Assembly: GCF_034930985.1 (NCBI RefSeq)
Contig: NZ_JAYGIM010000006.1
Span: forward strand, 62,001 to 126,000
Direction of reading: 5' to 3'
Length of the DNA stretch: 64,000 bases
DNA from: Arcicella lustrica
GTDB lineage: Bacteria; Bacteroidota; Bacteroidia; Cytophagales; Spirosomataceae
How positions within the stretch are numbered: the first letter of the stretch is position 1; each line of letters starts with the position of its first letter. The notes under the pieces were generated by a model. It was not told the origin of the DNA, ran no database searches, and worked only from the letters and a program-made list of their open reading frames with translations. The translations under genes and the position numbers were made by a program. Below are positions 8,342 through 17,407 of this stretch, piece by piece.

Positions 8342-10756
8342 ATGCCATACTCCCAACAATTTCATAAATGTTTTCCCTTTATACTTCTACTTTTTATGCC
8401 CTTTTTAGGTTTTGCACAAGGAACGGTAAAAGGACAAGTAAAGGATGCTCAAACAGCTACAGCTTTGAGTTTTTCAACCATAAGAATTTTTAATAATGCC
8501 GACCAAAAGTTAGTTGGGGGCAATATTGCGAATGATGCAGGAGAATTTTCTATTCAAAATCCTTACGGTACTTATTATGCTTTGGTTGAATTTATTGGTT
8601 ATAAATCTTTTAAATCGGCAGTTTTTACTTTATCGAAAGAAAAGAAGACAATCGATTTAGGATTGATTCAATTGGCTGCTTCAAGCAGTACTTTGGATGA
8701 AGTGGTGGTGCAAGCCGAAAAAAGTACGATGGTCTTGGCTTTGGATAAAAAGATTTTTAACGTCGGCAAAGATTTATCGAATGCTGGCGGTTCGGCTTCG
8801 GATATTCTTAGTAATATTCCTTCCATTTCTGTGGATGCCGAAGGTGGTGTAAAATTGCGTGGAAGTGATAATGTCAGGATTTTGATTGATGGAAAACCGT
8901 CGGGTTTAGTCAGTTTCAAAGGAGGTGCTGGCTTACAACAATTACAAGGAAGTTTGATTGAAAAAGTAGAAATTATCACAAATCCTTCGGCACGATATGA
9001 AGCAGAGGGAATGTCGGGCATTATTAATATCATTCTGAAAAAAGAGCAAAAACAAGGTTTCAATGGCTCATTTGAATTAATTTCTGGAAATCCTGCTAAT
9101 TATGGCGTTTCGGCAAATGTCAATTATCGTCACCGAAAAGTCAATTTCTTCGTCAATTATGGCATTTCGTATCGTGATTTAAGAGGAAATGGTACATTAT
9201 TTCAAAATGTGTTTTCGAACGATACAACTTTTACCTTGAATCAAACCAATAGCGGAAGTGTGAAAGGTTTGAACAATAATATCAAAGGTGGATTAGATTT
9301 TTTCTTGACGGATAAAGATATTTTCACGGCGTCATATTTATTAAGAAGAAGCGATGTGCGACGCATTACAGATTTCCGTTACGATGATTCTAATAATAAA
9401 ACGGAAACTTTACATACGATTACTTATCGTCAACAAGATGAAACTGAAACTGAACCCAATTCAGAATATTCAATTACTTACAAGAAAAGTTTCGATAAAA
9501 AAGGTCAGGAATTGGTAACTGATATTCGCTATTTAGATTATTGGGAACGTTCTGACCAAACTTTCAAACAAAATGGATTTTGGGCGGATGGAAAACCTAA
9601 TTCGGCTAATACCAAATTGCAAAAATCGCTTAATGATGAAGCGGAAAAGCAGATTTTATTACAAGTAGATTATATTCAGCCAATTGGGAAAGAAGGAAAA
9701 ATTGAAACTGGCTTGCGAACCAGTTTCAGAGATATGACCAACGATTATAGTGTGACACAACAAAATGCTTCAGGTAATTTTGAGCCACTCGCTGGGCTCA
9801 CCAATAATTTTGTTTACAACGAAAATATCTCAGCAGCTTACGGAATTATCGGTAACAAAACCAAGAAATTCTCGTATCAAGTAGGTTTGCGAGCAGAATT
9901 GACGAATGTGACAACGACCTTGAAGCAAACCAATGAAGTAAATCCAAGAGAGTATGCTAATTTATTTCCAAGTACACATTTTACGATGAATTTGGCGAAT
10001 GAAAATGCCTTGCAAATTTCTTATTCAAGAAGAGTAAGAAGACCAACTTATAACGATTTGAGTCCTTTCGTTACTTTTTCTGACCAAAGAAATTATTTCA
10101 GCGGAAACCCCAATTTGAATCCAGAATTTACCAATGCTTTTGAGTTGGGGCATTTGAAGTATTTTGAAAAAGGTTCGTTTTCTTCTTCACTTTATTACCG
10201 ACAAACATCTGGTAAAATTGAGTCGATTCGTTCTGTTAACTCATCTGGAATTTCTACGACTTTACCCTTGAATTTGCTTGGACAAAATTCTTACGGAGCT
10301 GAATTCGCCACCACTTACTCGCCAGCCAAATGGTGGAAATTAGATTTTAGCTGGAGCTTTTTCAGAGCCATTACCGATGGTTCAAACGTTTCAAGCAATT
10401 ATAAAAGTGATACTTACAGTTGGTTTACCAGACAAACTTCCAAATTTAATTTACCTAAAGGCGTGGATTTACAAGTACGTGCGAATTATGAAGCGCCACA
10501 ACAATTGGCACAAGGAAGACGAGGCTATTTATTTTATACCGATTTGGCGATGAATAAGGATGTGTTTAAAGGAAAAGGTACGCTTACTTTAAATATTTTG
10601 GATGTTTTCAATAGCAGAAGAGTAAGAACAATTACTGAAGGTGTAAATTTTTATTCAAACAGAGATTTTTTACCAAGACAAAGACAAATCAATTTGACTT
10701 TAAGTTACCGTTTGAACCAAGCAAAATCGGCTTCAAAACCTAAATTAGAAGAATGA
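8342..10756 (+). CDS. TonB-dependent receptor-like outer membrane beta-barrel protein
   Basis: 804 aa with a signal peptide (hydrophobic stretch ending GFAQ, about residue 26). Residues 27-110 form a CarboxypepD_reg-like domain (GTVKGQVKDAQTATALSF). A plug domain follows (LDEVVVQAEK; ILIDGKPSG; IEKVEIITNPSARYEAEG with GIINIILKK), then an OMP_b-brl-type barrel ending in LTLSYRL. This is the subgroup of TonB receptors common in Bacteroidota that lacks a SusD partner; none is next to it. It stands alone between the tetR gene and an ABC-F gene. Substrate unknown. Confidence 0.88.
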   Translation: MPYSQQFHKCFPFILLLFMPFLGFAQGTVKGQVKDAQTATALSFSTIRIFNNADQKLVGGNIANDAGEFSIQNPYGTYYALVEFIGYKSFKSAVFTLSKEKKTIDLGLIQLAASSSTLDEVVVQAEKSTMVLALDKKIFNVGKDLSNAGGSASDILSNIPSISVDAEGGVKLRGSDNVRILIDGKPSGLVSFKGGAGLQQLQGSLIEKVEIITNPSARYEAEGMSGIINIILKKEQKQGFNGSFELISGNPANYGVSANVNYRHRKVNFFVNYGISYRDLRGNGTLFQNVFSNDTTFTLNQTNSGSVKGLNNNIKGGLDFFLTDKDIFTASYLLRRSDVRRITDFRYDDSNNKTETLHTITYRQQDETETEPNSEYSITYKKSFDKKGQELVTDIRYLDYWERSDQTFKQNGFWADGKPNSANTKLQKSLNDEAEKQILLQVDYIQPIGKEGKIETGLRTSFRDMTNDYSVTQQNASGNFEPLAGLTNNFVYNENISAAYGIIGNKTKKFSYQVGLRAELTNVTTTLKQTNEVNPREYANLFPSTHFTMNLANENALQISYSRRVRRPTYNDLSPFVTFSDQRNYFSGNPNLNPEFTNAFELGHLKYFEKGSFSSSLYYRQTSGKIESIRSVNSSGISTTLPLNLLGQNSYGAEFATTYSPAKWWKLDFSWSFFRAITDGSNVSSNYKSDTYSWFTRQTSKFNLPKGVDLQVRANYEAPQQLAQGRRGYLFYTDLAMNKDVFKGKGTLTLNILDVFNSRRVRTITEGVNFYSNRDFLPRQRQINLTLSYRLNQAKSASKPKLEE

Positions 10757-10787
10757 TTTTTCGATGTTGGATTTTCAAAAGATAGAT

Positions 10788-10852
10788 TGTAGCGGCAATC
10801 CCTTGCGGTTGCCGTTTTGAATATGCGGTAACCGTAAAGGATTACCGCTACA
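10788..10852. repeat. REP-like inverted repeat, copy 1 (degenerate)
   Basis: TGTAGCGGCAATCCCTTGCG opens the left arm, and the right arm ends GGATTACCGCTACA, with a short spacer. The element recurs at 22573-22642 and 23454-23528. Here the right arm has diverged, so the stem is imperfect. Confidence 0.8.
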
Positions 10853-10936
10853 CAAGAAATGTTTAATTCTACTGCTCTTCAATTTAGGAACCTAAAGGGA
10901 TTACCAAACAGATTTATAAAAAACTTTGTTTTTCCT

Positions 10937-10944
10937 TATCTTTG
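10937..10944 (+). promoter_or_regulatory. -7 promoter element before the ABC-F gene
   Basis: TATCTTTG followed by CAC matches the Bacteroidota -7 consensus TAnnTTTG. It ends 19 bp before the ATG at 10964. No good -33 TTTG at the usual spacing. Confidence 0.5.
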
Positions 10945-10963
10945 CACATCATAAAAAAATACA

Positions 10964-12604
10964 ATGATTTCAATAGATAACGTAGCGGTAGAGTTCGGTG
11001 GAAGAGCTCTTTTTAGTGATGTCACTTTCAACATCAACGATAAAGATAAAGTAGCCCTGATGGGGAAAAATGGAGCGGGAAAATCTACGCTTTTGAAAAT
11101 TATAGCAGGCGTTGATAAAGCCACCAGAGGCAAAATTTCAGCTCCGGGCGATGCCGTAATTGCTTATTTACCTCAGCACTTACTCACGGAAGATAACAGT
11201 ACTGTTTTTGAAGAAACTTCTAAAGCTTTCTCGACAGTATTGAACATGAAAGCAGAAATTGATGAATTGAATACTCAGCTTGAAACTAGAACTGATTATG
11301 AATCAGATGAGTATATGCACATCATCGAAAAAGTTTCTGAATTGAGTGAAAAATATTATTCTATTGAAGAAATCAATTTTGATGCAGAAGTAGAAAAAAC
11401 ACTTTTAGGTTTAGGCTTTTTACGGTCAGATTTTACTCGCCAAACCAGTGAATTTAGTGGTGGCTGGCGAATGAGAATTGAGTTGGCGAAAATACTTCTT
11501 CAAAACCCAGATTTAATTTTATTAGATGAGCCAACCAACCACATGGATATTGAATCTATCCAATGGTTAGAGGATTTCTTGATTAATAATGCCAAAGCCG
11601 TTATCGTAATTTCTCACGATAGAGCTTTCGTTGATAATATTACCAACCGCACCATTGAACTGACGATGGGACGGATTTACGATTATAAAGTAAATTATTC
11701 TCAGTATTTACAACTCAGAAAAGAGCGTCAGGAACAGCAACAAAAGCAATTCAATGACCAGCAAAAAATGATTGCTGAAACCCAAGAGTTTATCGACCGT
11801 TTCAAAGGAACGTACTCAAAAACTTTGCAGGTACAGTCAAGAGTAAAAATGTTGGAGAAGATTGAAATCGTAGAAGTAGATGAAATAGATACTTCTGCCT
11901 TGAACTTGAAATTTCCACCTGCTCCACGCTCAGGTAATTATCCTGTTATTGTCGATAATGTCAGTAAAAGTTATGATGACCATGTCGTTTTCAAAGATGC
12001 TTCATTGACTATTGAAAGAGGTGAAAAAATAGCTTTTGTAGGAAAAAATGGTGAAGGTAAGTCAACAATGGTAAAAGCTATTATGGGCGAAATTCCTTTT
12101 GAAGGTGATTTGAAATTAGGTCATAATTCCATGATTGGCTATTTTGCTCAGAATCAAGCTTCTTTGTTGGATGAAGATTTAACGGTTTTCCAAACGATTG
12201 ATAATATTGCAGTGGGCGAAGTTCGTACTAAAATCAAAGATATTTTGGGGGCATTTATGTTTGGTGGCGATAGCGTTAACAAAAAGGTTAGAGTATTATC
12301 TGGGGGAGAAAAAACTCGTTTGGCAATGGTGAAATTGTTACTTGAGCCTGTGAATTTGCTGATTCTGGATGAGCCAACTAACCACTTGGATTTAAAAACC
12401 AAAGATATTTTGAAAGATGCTTTGAAGAGTTTTGAAGGAACAATCATCTTGATTTCTCACGATAGAGATTTCTTAGACGGATTAGCTAACAAAGTATTTG
12501 AATTCGGCAACAAGCGAGTAAAAGAACATTTTGAAGATATTACGGGCTTCTTGAGAAATAAGAAATTAGAGAATTTGAGAGAAATTGAACGTAAAGAAAA
12601 GTAA
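10964..12604 (+). CDS. ABC-F family ATP-binding protein
   Basis: Soluble protein with two ABC domains and no membrane segment, 546 aa. Domain 1 has Walker A GKNGAGKST (34-42), signature FSGGWRMRIELAKIL and Walker B LILLDEPTNHMD. Domain 2 has GKNGEGKST, LSGGEKTRLAMVKLL and LLILDEPTNHLD. The charged linker KERQEQQQKQFNDQQK is the P-site tRNA interaction motif region of ABC-F proteins, which act at the ribosomal E site to rescue or regulate translation. Closest in form to the YbiT/EttA-like housekeeping group rather than an antibiotic-protection protein, but this cannot be settled by eye. Monocistronic, with its own promoter element and terminator. Confidence 0.95.
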   Translation: MISIDNVAVEFGGRALFSDVTFNINDKDKVALMGKNGAGKSTLLKIIAGVDKATRGKISAPGDAVIAYLPQHLLTEDNSTVFEETSKAFSTVLNMKAEIDELNTQLETRTDYESDEYMHIIEKVSELSEKYYSIEEINFDAEVEKTLLGLGFLRSDFTRQTSEFSGGWRMRIELAKILLQNPDLILLDEPTNHMDIESIQWLEDFLINNAKAVIVISHDRAFVDNITNRTIELTMGRIYDYKVNYSQYLQLRKERQEQQQKQFNDQQKMIAETQEFIDRFKGTYSKTLQVQSRVKMLEKIEIVEVDEIDTSALNLKFPPAPRSGNYPVIVDNVSKSYDDHVVFKDASLTIERGEKIAFVGKNGEGKSTMVKAIMGEIPFEGDLKLGHNSMIGYFAQNQASLLDEDLTVFQTIDNIAVGEVRTKIKDILGAFMFGGDSVNKKVRVLSGGEKTRLAMVKLLLEPVNLLILDEPTNHLDLKTKDILKDALKSFEGTIILISHDRDFLDGLANKVFEFGNKRVKEHFEDITGFLRNKKLENLREIERKEK

Positions 12605-12634
12605 GAAATATAAGTCATCCTGAATTTTAAAGTT

Positions 12635-12676
12635 ATAAAAAAGCGGTCGAAAAACTAATTTCGACCGCTTTTTTAT
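12635..12676 (+). terminator. Intrinsic terminator of the ABC-F gene
   Basis: A perfect 16-bp stem (ATAAAAAAGCGGTCGA at 12635-12650 and its complement at 12661-12676) with a 10-nt loop, ending in a TTTTTT tract. Confidence 0.88.
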
Positions 12677-12712
12677 GATTGATGAGTAATGAATTCCTAC
12701 TGTTTGAGCGGA

Positions 12713-12803
12713 GCGAGTTTAGGAATTCTTGATTTTTTTGTTACTTTTTGTATCAAGACAAAAAGTAAGGACGAGAACAAATCCAAGAATTTTAAAAACT
12801 CGC
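12713..12803. repeat. Nested inverted-repeat intergenic element
   Basis: An inner perfect 11-bp stem (TTACTTTTTGT 12741-12751 with 12758-12768) sits inside imperfect outer arms (GCGAGTTTAGGAATTCTTG at 12713-12731 against 12784-12803). It lies between the ABC-F and TerC genes, which converge, and may be a repeat element or a second terminator. Confidence 0.5.
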
Positions 12804-12843
12804 TATTTAAAGTGAAAATTCTGGATAACTCATCATATTGTAT

Positions 12844-13530
12844 CTATTTTGCACTTTTTCTAATCTGAATTACATTCACTAAGAAAGAAAATGCCATTGA
12901 GAAATAAATATATTGTTTTGGAATATGAAAAGCTAAACCTTCGGCAATCAACGTTACGCCAATCATCATCAAAAAACAAAGGGCTAAAATCTTCAAAGAT
13001 GGATGTTTACTGATAAAATTACTGATTGCACCCGCCACCATCATCATAATTGAAATCGACACAATTACTGCTGTATACATCACCCAAAGTTCATCTACTA
13101 AACCAACCGCAGTGATGATACTGTCGATTGAAAATACCAAATCTAAGATAATGATTTGCCCAATAATCTTTGAGAACGAAGTATAAATAAAGGGCTTGTC
13201 GTCATGTTCATCTTCTGTTTTTTCAAAAATTTCTTTGTTACTCTTGTACAATAAAAACAAACCTCCGACAATCAGAATTAAATCTTTTCCAGAAAAATCT
13301 ATATCCGAAATAGTAAATAGCGTTTTGTCAAGTTTCATAATCCAGCTAATACCTGCCAGTAAAATCAAACGAGTAATTAAAGCCAAACTTAAACCAACTA
13401 AACGAGCTTTTTTGCGCTTTTCAGCAGGAAGTTTGTCGGATAAAATAGAAATAAAAATAATGTTGTCGATACCTAAAACGATTTCGAGAACGATAAGCGT
13501 AATGAGTGAAATCAGAATTTCTGTTGTCAT
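12844..13530 (-). CDS. TerC-family integral membrane protein
   Basis: 228 aa, about seven membrane segments. The TerC family signature appears twice as acidic motifs in membrane helices: EIVLGIDNIIFISIL (about residues 16-30) and LDLVFSIDSIITAVG (about 136-150). Family members (Alx, YceF/MeeF types) export manganese or help load exported metalloenzymes; older links are to tellurite resistance. No metal-specific neighbour and no yybP-ykoY riboswitch is visible upstream, so the metal is an inference from the family only. Confidence 0.92.
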   Translation of the reverse strand: MTTEILISLITLIVLEIVLGIDNIIFISILSDKLPAEKRKKARLVGLSLALITRLILLAGISWIMKLDKTLFTISDIDFSGKDLILIVGGLFLLYKSNKEIFEKTEDEHDDKPFIYTSFSKIIGQIIILDLVFSIDSIITAVGLVDELWVMYTAVIVSISIMMMVAGAISNFISKHPSLKILALCFLMMIGVTLIAEGLAFHIPKQYIYFSMAFSFLVNVIQIRKSAK

Positions 13531-13626
13531 GTTTTAACTTAATTGAGTTGTTTTAGGCTAAACATACTTTTTATTGAAATATTGTACCAGCCAACACATT
13601 TGGTTCTTGCCAAAGAAAAATTACAT

Positions 13627-14502
13627 TTAATTCCGCATAAAAAAAGCCCAAGCTTCTAAATATACATCAATATCATTAGGATAATCGTGTTTCCCGCCGA
13701 TTACTTTCAATAAAGTTACTTCTGGTTTTTTCTTTTCTTTGAAAGTATATTTTTCAATGGTTTTATGATCGTTCGGGTCATTATCAGGTAATTTTTCCAA
13801 GCTTGGCTCGCCTTTGTAACCTGCAAGACTTGCCCAATAATCAAAAGTGCGGTCAGTTGAACGAACGAAACCTAAATTTACTGTCGGACCAAGTTTTACT
13901 TCTCCACCTTGATATGGATTAATTGGATCTAAAGTACCATTGACAATCATTACTGGTTTCGCTATTCTTTTTTCAGCACAGTCAAAATTGTTTGTATCAG
14001 GTAAATTAGCAACGATTGCTGTGATGGCTCTAAACTTTTCGGGCATCGTCAGCGCTAATTTATATGCCATGTGTCCACCGCCAGAAGTACCAACAGCAAA
14101 TACTTTCTTCTCATCAATTTGATATTTCTCTTTGAAATAACTAATCATTTGTCCGAAAAAAGCTTCTTCATTGATGTTCTCTTGATTAGCGGCTGAATTT
14201 GCTGTTTTTCTACATTCATTCCAATAACGTTTGTAGCCATTTGGAAAAACCAAGAGTATATTTTCTTTAGCCGCCAATTCTTCAAACTTTTTGGTAGGCT
14301 CATAATTTCCATACTTTCGGATAAGCATTCCGTCGCCTTGCGAGCCATGCAAAACAAACACTAAAGAAGCTTTAGCTTTATTCGTAGGCAGATAATAGAA
14401 GCTTCGAGAATGGTTTTCAATCATCATCGAATCGGACAGAATTTGCGCTTTAGTTAGTTGAAAACAACAGATAAAAAGTATTAATGAAAGAATTTTTTTC
14501 AT
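13627..14502 (-). CDS. Secreted alpha/beta-hydrolase, PHB-depolymerase/LpqC-like esterase
   Basis: 291 aa with an N-terminal signal peptide ending TKAQ (residue 20). The fold markers are the oxyanion strand FVLHGSQGDG (49-58), the nucleophile elbow GTSGGG (Ser140), a probable acid Asp192 in NGTLDPINPY and His272 in GGKHDYP. This order matches the poly(3-hydroxybutyrate) depolymerase / feruloyl esterase family (LpqC). Probably a periplasmic or surface esterase; the ester substrate is unknown. The gene is followed, on the same strand, by TerC, with nothing to suggest a shared role. Confidence 0.85.
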   Translation of the reverse strand: MKKILSLILFICCFQLTKAQILSDSMMIENHSRSFYYLPTNKAKASLVFVLHGSQGDGMLIRKYGNYEPTKKFEELAAKENILLVFPNGYKRYWNECRKTANSAANQENINEEAFFGQMISYFKEKYQIDEKKVFAVGTSGGGHMAYKLALTMPEKFRAITAIVANLPDTNNFDCAEKRIAKPVMIVNGTLDPINPYQGGEVKLGPTVNLGFVRSTDRTFDYWASLAGYKGEPSLEKLPDNDPNDHKTIEKYTFKEKKKPEVTLLKVIGGKHDYPNDIDVYLEAWAFFMRN

Positions 14503-14565
14503 AGTAAATTGAGATTTTTTGGATATTGGTCGAAGTATAATAGGAAATTGTGAAATAAAGTATTT

Positions 14566-15702
14566 TTATTGCATAATCTCTGACGAAACTAATACAAAAT
14601 CGTATTTTTCAATTAAACGATAGGTATCCATTGTCAGCGAGCCATCATATTTAATCCTACGTCTAAGGCTTCTTATATCAACCAAAACCCATTTCTCTTT
14701 GTCGTATAATTTTGAAAATACTTTTGGGTTTTCGTTATCATTACTTTCAAAATCATCAATGATTTTGCCTTTTTCAGTGGTATATCTCACCATACAATAA
14801 ACATTGGCAAAATTAGTTTTGTTATGTTCTGCTACTTCAAAAATGGCATTTCCTATATCGTAAACTTTTGTTATTAAATTCATGCCTCTTGCTAAATGAT
14901 TACTTCCCATTTTGAAAAATATTTTTTCATCTTTAGTCTTCAGAGCGTCATAATATTTATAGAAATTACTTTTCATCAAGCTTGCTCTTTTGGCATTGTC
15001 GCCTTCGTAATAAATCTCTTTTGAGATTTTAATTTCATTGGCTAATTGTTTTAAACTTGGCGACTTCACTACTTTTGTTAAACTATCTAACAGTTTCCCG
15101 TTAGGCATCCACCATTTAGCCAACAGGCTATCAGCAACGGGTTTATACTGTTGTTTCAACGAATTCGGGACTCTGTTATACAATTTGTTGATACAATAAG
15201 GAAATGTCATTTGAAATTCTTGGTCAATTCCCCAAATAGTATAATTCAATTTGTTGGCTGTTTGTAGCATTTGTATGTCTTCCTTACTTTCAAAAAAAGG
15301 AAAGGTAGGTCTGATATGATTCTCTTTTGAAAAACTTTGAATCGTTTCTAAAGGATTACTGGTTTTAGCAATTTTCATTAATTCCGATGCCACGAACGGA
15401 CTTGTTTCAACACACCAAGTTTTATAGCCATTCTTTGAAGCACTTTCCAAAGCAAAGCTTGTCAGCTGAGAAAGCATTGGCGAATTATGGTATTCGCCCC
15501 AAGCCACAAATTGATTTTCGGCAAAAAGATTCTCAAGGATTGTCCATCCTTTTCCATTGGGTTTTTGTCCGTCGAAAGTAAAGTAATTGGTATTTTCAGC
15601 GATACATTTATTGAGTCTTTGTTCGTCCGTAAGGGCTTGTTTACTTTGTCCGAAAGTACAATTGACAATCAATAGGCAAAGGATTAAGAGGCTTTTTTTC
15701 AT
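14566..15702 (-). CDS. Exported protein, possibly EreA/ChaN (Tiki-like) hydrolase superfamily
   Basis: 378 aa with a signal peptide (MKKSLLILCLLIVNCTFGQ; the Cys context IVNC is a poor lipobox, so ordinary secretion is more likely). WGEYHNSP (about 67-74), FALESASKNGYKTWCVETSP and later KMGSNHLARG give the spaced Glu/His pattern seen in erythromycin-esterase-like and ChaN-like proteins. The match is by motif only. It sits 63 bp upstream of the LpqC-like esterase on the same strand, so the two may be co-transcribed. Confidence 0.5.
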   Translation of the reverse strand: MKKSLLILCLLIVNCTFGQSKQALTDEQRLNKCIAENTNYFTFDGQKPNGKGWTILENLFAENQFVAWGEYHNSPMLSQLTSFALESASKNGYKTWCVETSPFVASELMKIAKTSNPLETIQSFSKENHIRPTFPFFESKEDIQMLQTANKLNYTIWGIDQEFQMTFPYCINKLYNRVPNSLKQQYKPVADSLLAKWWMPNGKLLDSLTKVVKSPSLKQLANEIKISKEIYYEGDNAKRASLMKSNFYKYYDALKTKDEKIFFKMGSNHLARGMNLITKVYDIGNAIFEVAEHNKTNFANVYCMVRYTTEKGKIIDDFESNDNENPKVFSKLYDKEKWVLVDIRSLRRRIKYDGSLTMDTYRLIEKYDFVLVSSEIMQ

Positions 15703-15770
15703 GATGATGCTTGTTTATGTGTGTTTAGAATAATTTGTAGGCTGAGTTTGAAACCAAAAGTAAGTAAGGA

Positions 15771-15801
15771 TTGAAACAGCGTGGTAAATTTTGTACCTTT
15801 A
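15771..15801 (+). promoter_or_regulatory. Promoter candidate of the small nucleotidyltransferase-partner gene
   Basis: TTG at 15771-15773 is followed after 20 nt by TACCTTTA at 15794-15801, one base off the -7 consensus TAnnTTTG. The ATG at 15822 is 20 bp further on. Confidence 0.4.
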
Positions 15802-15821
15802 TTTGTCAAATATAAGGAATT

Positions 15822-16016
15822 ATGAGAAGAAAAATAGCGATGGTTTTTAACCAAACTGATTTGAAAAACAGTAACCAAGCTCTTGAAGATTTTAGCTTTT
15901 GGCAGAGTAAGACACCTCAAGAACGTTTAGCAGCAGTTACCTTTCTGGTGAATCAAAATCTAAAACCCTTACAAAGAATGGATAAAACTATTTCTTCTCA
16001 AAAAACAATGAAGTAA
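15822..16016 (+). CDS. Small protein, partner of a nucleotidyltransferase (toxin-antitoxin-like)
   Basis: 64 aa. The middle part, FWQSKTPQERLAAVTFLVNQ, is the pattern of small proteins encoded directly before nucleotidyltransferase-domain genes in Bacteroidota (recognised by pattern and context, not by search). Its stop codon overlaps the next start (TAATGA), the classic layout of such a pair. The downstream partner is truncated, so this gene may be a remnant. Function of intact pairs is uncertain; they resemble MNT-type toxin-antitoxin modules. Confidence 0.6.
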   Translation: MRRKIAMVFNQTDLKNSNQALEDFSFWQSKTPQERLAAVTFLVNQNLKPLQRMDKTISSQKTMK

Positions 16017-16144
16017 TGACACTTGAACCAGACTTTGAAGATTTTATATCTCAATTGAATCAACACCAAGTCGAGTACTTAGTAGTTGGAGGATACGCAA
16101 TGGCATTTCACCAATTGGTAAAGCGTAACAAAAGGCAATATTGA
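16016..16144 (+). pseudogene. Truncated nucleotidyltransferase-domain gene (N-terminal 42 codons)
   Basis: Starts at the ATG that overlaps the previous stop codon. The translation contains VEYLVVGGYAMAFH, the first strand and the GG motif of the MNT/AbiEii-like nucleotidyltransferase fold. Intact relatives continue to a D-x-D metal site about 15 residues later, but here the frame changes to unrelated residues and stops at 16142-16144. No D-x-D is present, so the enzyme is dead. Confidence 0.65.
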
Positions 16145-16167
16145 GAAATAAATTAATATTTTTATTT

Positions 16168-16632
16168 ATGAATGTATTTATAACATTAGGTTTAAGGACA
16201 ACTGAACCTTACTTTGATAATATTCCTAATATTGAAAAAATAATAATGGGAGATTTTTTCAATAAGCATATTTTACATAGATATGAGTTATTTGAAGGGA
16301 AACCAGAAAAAATATTAGATATATTATGTGAAGAATTAAACGATAAAGCAACTGATGTTTTAGTAAGTTATGCCTGTGAAAATATCAAACAGATGTTGTA
16401 TCTATCCAATAAACTTAAAGAAAACAATCATCGATTGCATACTGTATTCATTCCCTCACCAGAGCTTTTATTAATGAAAGTCGAAGAAGAGTTAGAATTT
16501 ACACGTAAGCACGCCAACTTTGCAAGTTGTACGGAATTGCAGATTGAGGAAGGCTATCAAGAATGGCTAAAAATATACGAAGAAATAAGGCATGAACTGC
16601 CTAAATATGGTATTGAAGTAAAGGATGTTTAA
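16168..16632 (+). CDS. Unrecognised cytoplasmic protein
   Basis: An open frame runs from a TTG at 16141 to the stop at 16630-16632; I prefer the ATG at 16168 (154 aa), and an ATG at 16246 is also possible. The product is rich in charged helices (ELFEGKPEKILDILCEELND; PSPELLLMKVEEELEFTRKH; YQEWLKIYEEIRHELPKYG). I cannot assign a family. It directly follows the broken nucleotidyltransferase and may be the 3' remnant of another gene joined there by a deletion. Confidence 0.45.
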   Translation: MNVFITLGLRTTEPYFDNIPNIEKIIMGDFFNKHILHRYELFEGKPEKILDILCEELNDKATDVLVSYACENIKQMLYLSNKLKENNHRLHTVFIPSPELLLMKVEEELEFTRKHANFASCTELQIEEGYQEWLKIYEEIRHELPKYGIEVKDV

Positions 16633-16640
16633 TATACCCT

Positions 16641-16831
16641 CCGTAGGAACGGTATATTTCGTTCCTACGGAACTATGTTTGGGAAAATGGTCTTGCGGTT
16701 TTCTACCGATATACTGTCCCTATCGGGACTTTTGTTCTTGCTGTTGTTTCCCTTAACAATTACTCGCTTTGCAGACAGCGTCTGCATTTTACTTTATCTT
16801 TCAATTCGAAAGAATACTTTGAACAGCGAGG
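16641..16831 (+). repeat. 190-bp direct repeat, copy A
   Basis: About 190 bp that recurs at 17452-17641 with scattered substitutions. It is packed with small inverted repeats: CCGTAGGAACG (16641) with its complement across an 8-nt loop, GTCCC-TATC-GGGAC, and GCAGACAGCGTCTGC. It contains no convincing gene. Confidence 0.85.
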
Positions 16832-16846
16832 GAAATATTGCCAGCA

Positions 16847-17344
16847 TTAGCTTTTGTGTTTTTCCCCTTTCTTTCTGGAAAGAATAAATTCAATTTCTTC
16901 GCTACTTCTAAATATTTTATCGGGTAAATATATACTTACACCATTTTCAGGCTTTAAAAGAATGCCATTCTTTGTTTTAACGATGTCTTTAAGACCATCC
17001 CATTTAAACTCTCCATCAGCGAAGGTGCTACTGTGTTTTATCGTGGCTTCATTAAACTCAAGAGTCATTGGCTGGTTGAATACTCTACTATCTAATCTAT
17101 CTTTTAGCCACTTTTTCTTCTCATAGTGAACCTTGTAATACTCGTAAATCCCCAGACAAATAAAGACCAAAGGAAATATACTTAGCTTATTATTTTTATC
17201 CAATAAATACAAACCTATTCCAAAAACTATCATAATGATTGCAAAAACAGGCTCATATTTTTTTAGCTTTAATGAAGAAATCATTTCCCGATAAGCTTCT
17301 TCATAGTATTGCCTATCAAGTACATAAGTCAAACTGAAATTCAT
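16847..17344 (-). CDS. YcxB-like membrane protein
   Basis: 165 aa. Residues about 32-75 contain two closely spaced membrane segments (PVFAIIMIVFGIGLYLL and IFPLVFICLGIYEYY), followed by a C-terminal domain with WDGLKDIVKTKNGILLKPENG and IYLPDKIF, the YcxB-like C-terminal pattern. Function of the family is unknown. The gene lies between two copies of a 190-bp direct repeat, which suggests it arrived or is movable as a cassette. Confidence 0.7.
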   Translation of the reverse strand: MNFSLTYVLDRQYYEEAYREMISSLKLKKYEPVFAIIMIVFGIGLYLLDKNNKLSIFPLVFICLGIYEYYKVHYEKKKWLKDRLDSRVFNQPMTLEFNEATIKHSSTFADGEFKWDGLKDIVKTKNGILLKPENGVSIYLPDKIFRSSEEIEFILSRKKGEKHKS

Positions 17345-17407
17345 TGATTGTGAAATTATGTTGGTTAAAATACTTTGAAATAACCGAGTAGCTCAATACT
17401 CCGTAGG

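Noticed and set aside
16675..16887. Plus-strand 70-codon frame
   Set aside because: It lies mainly in direct repeat copy A, whose second copy does not keep the frame.
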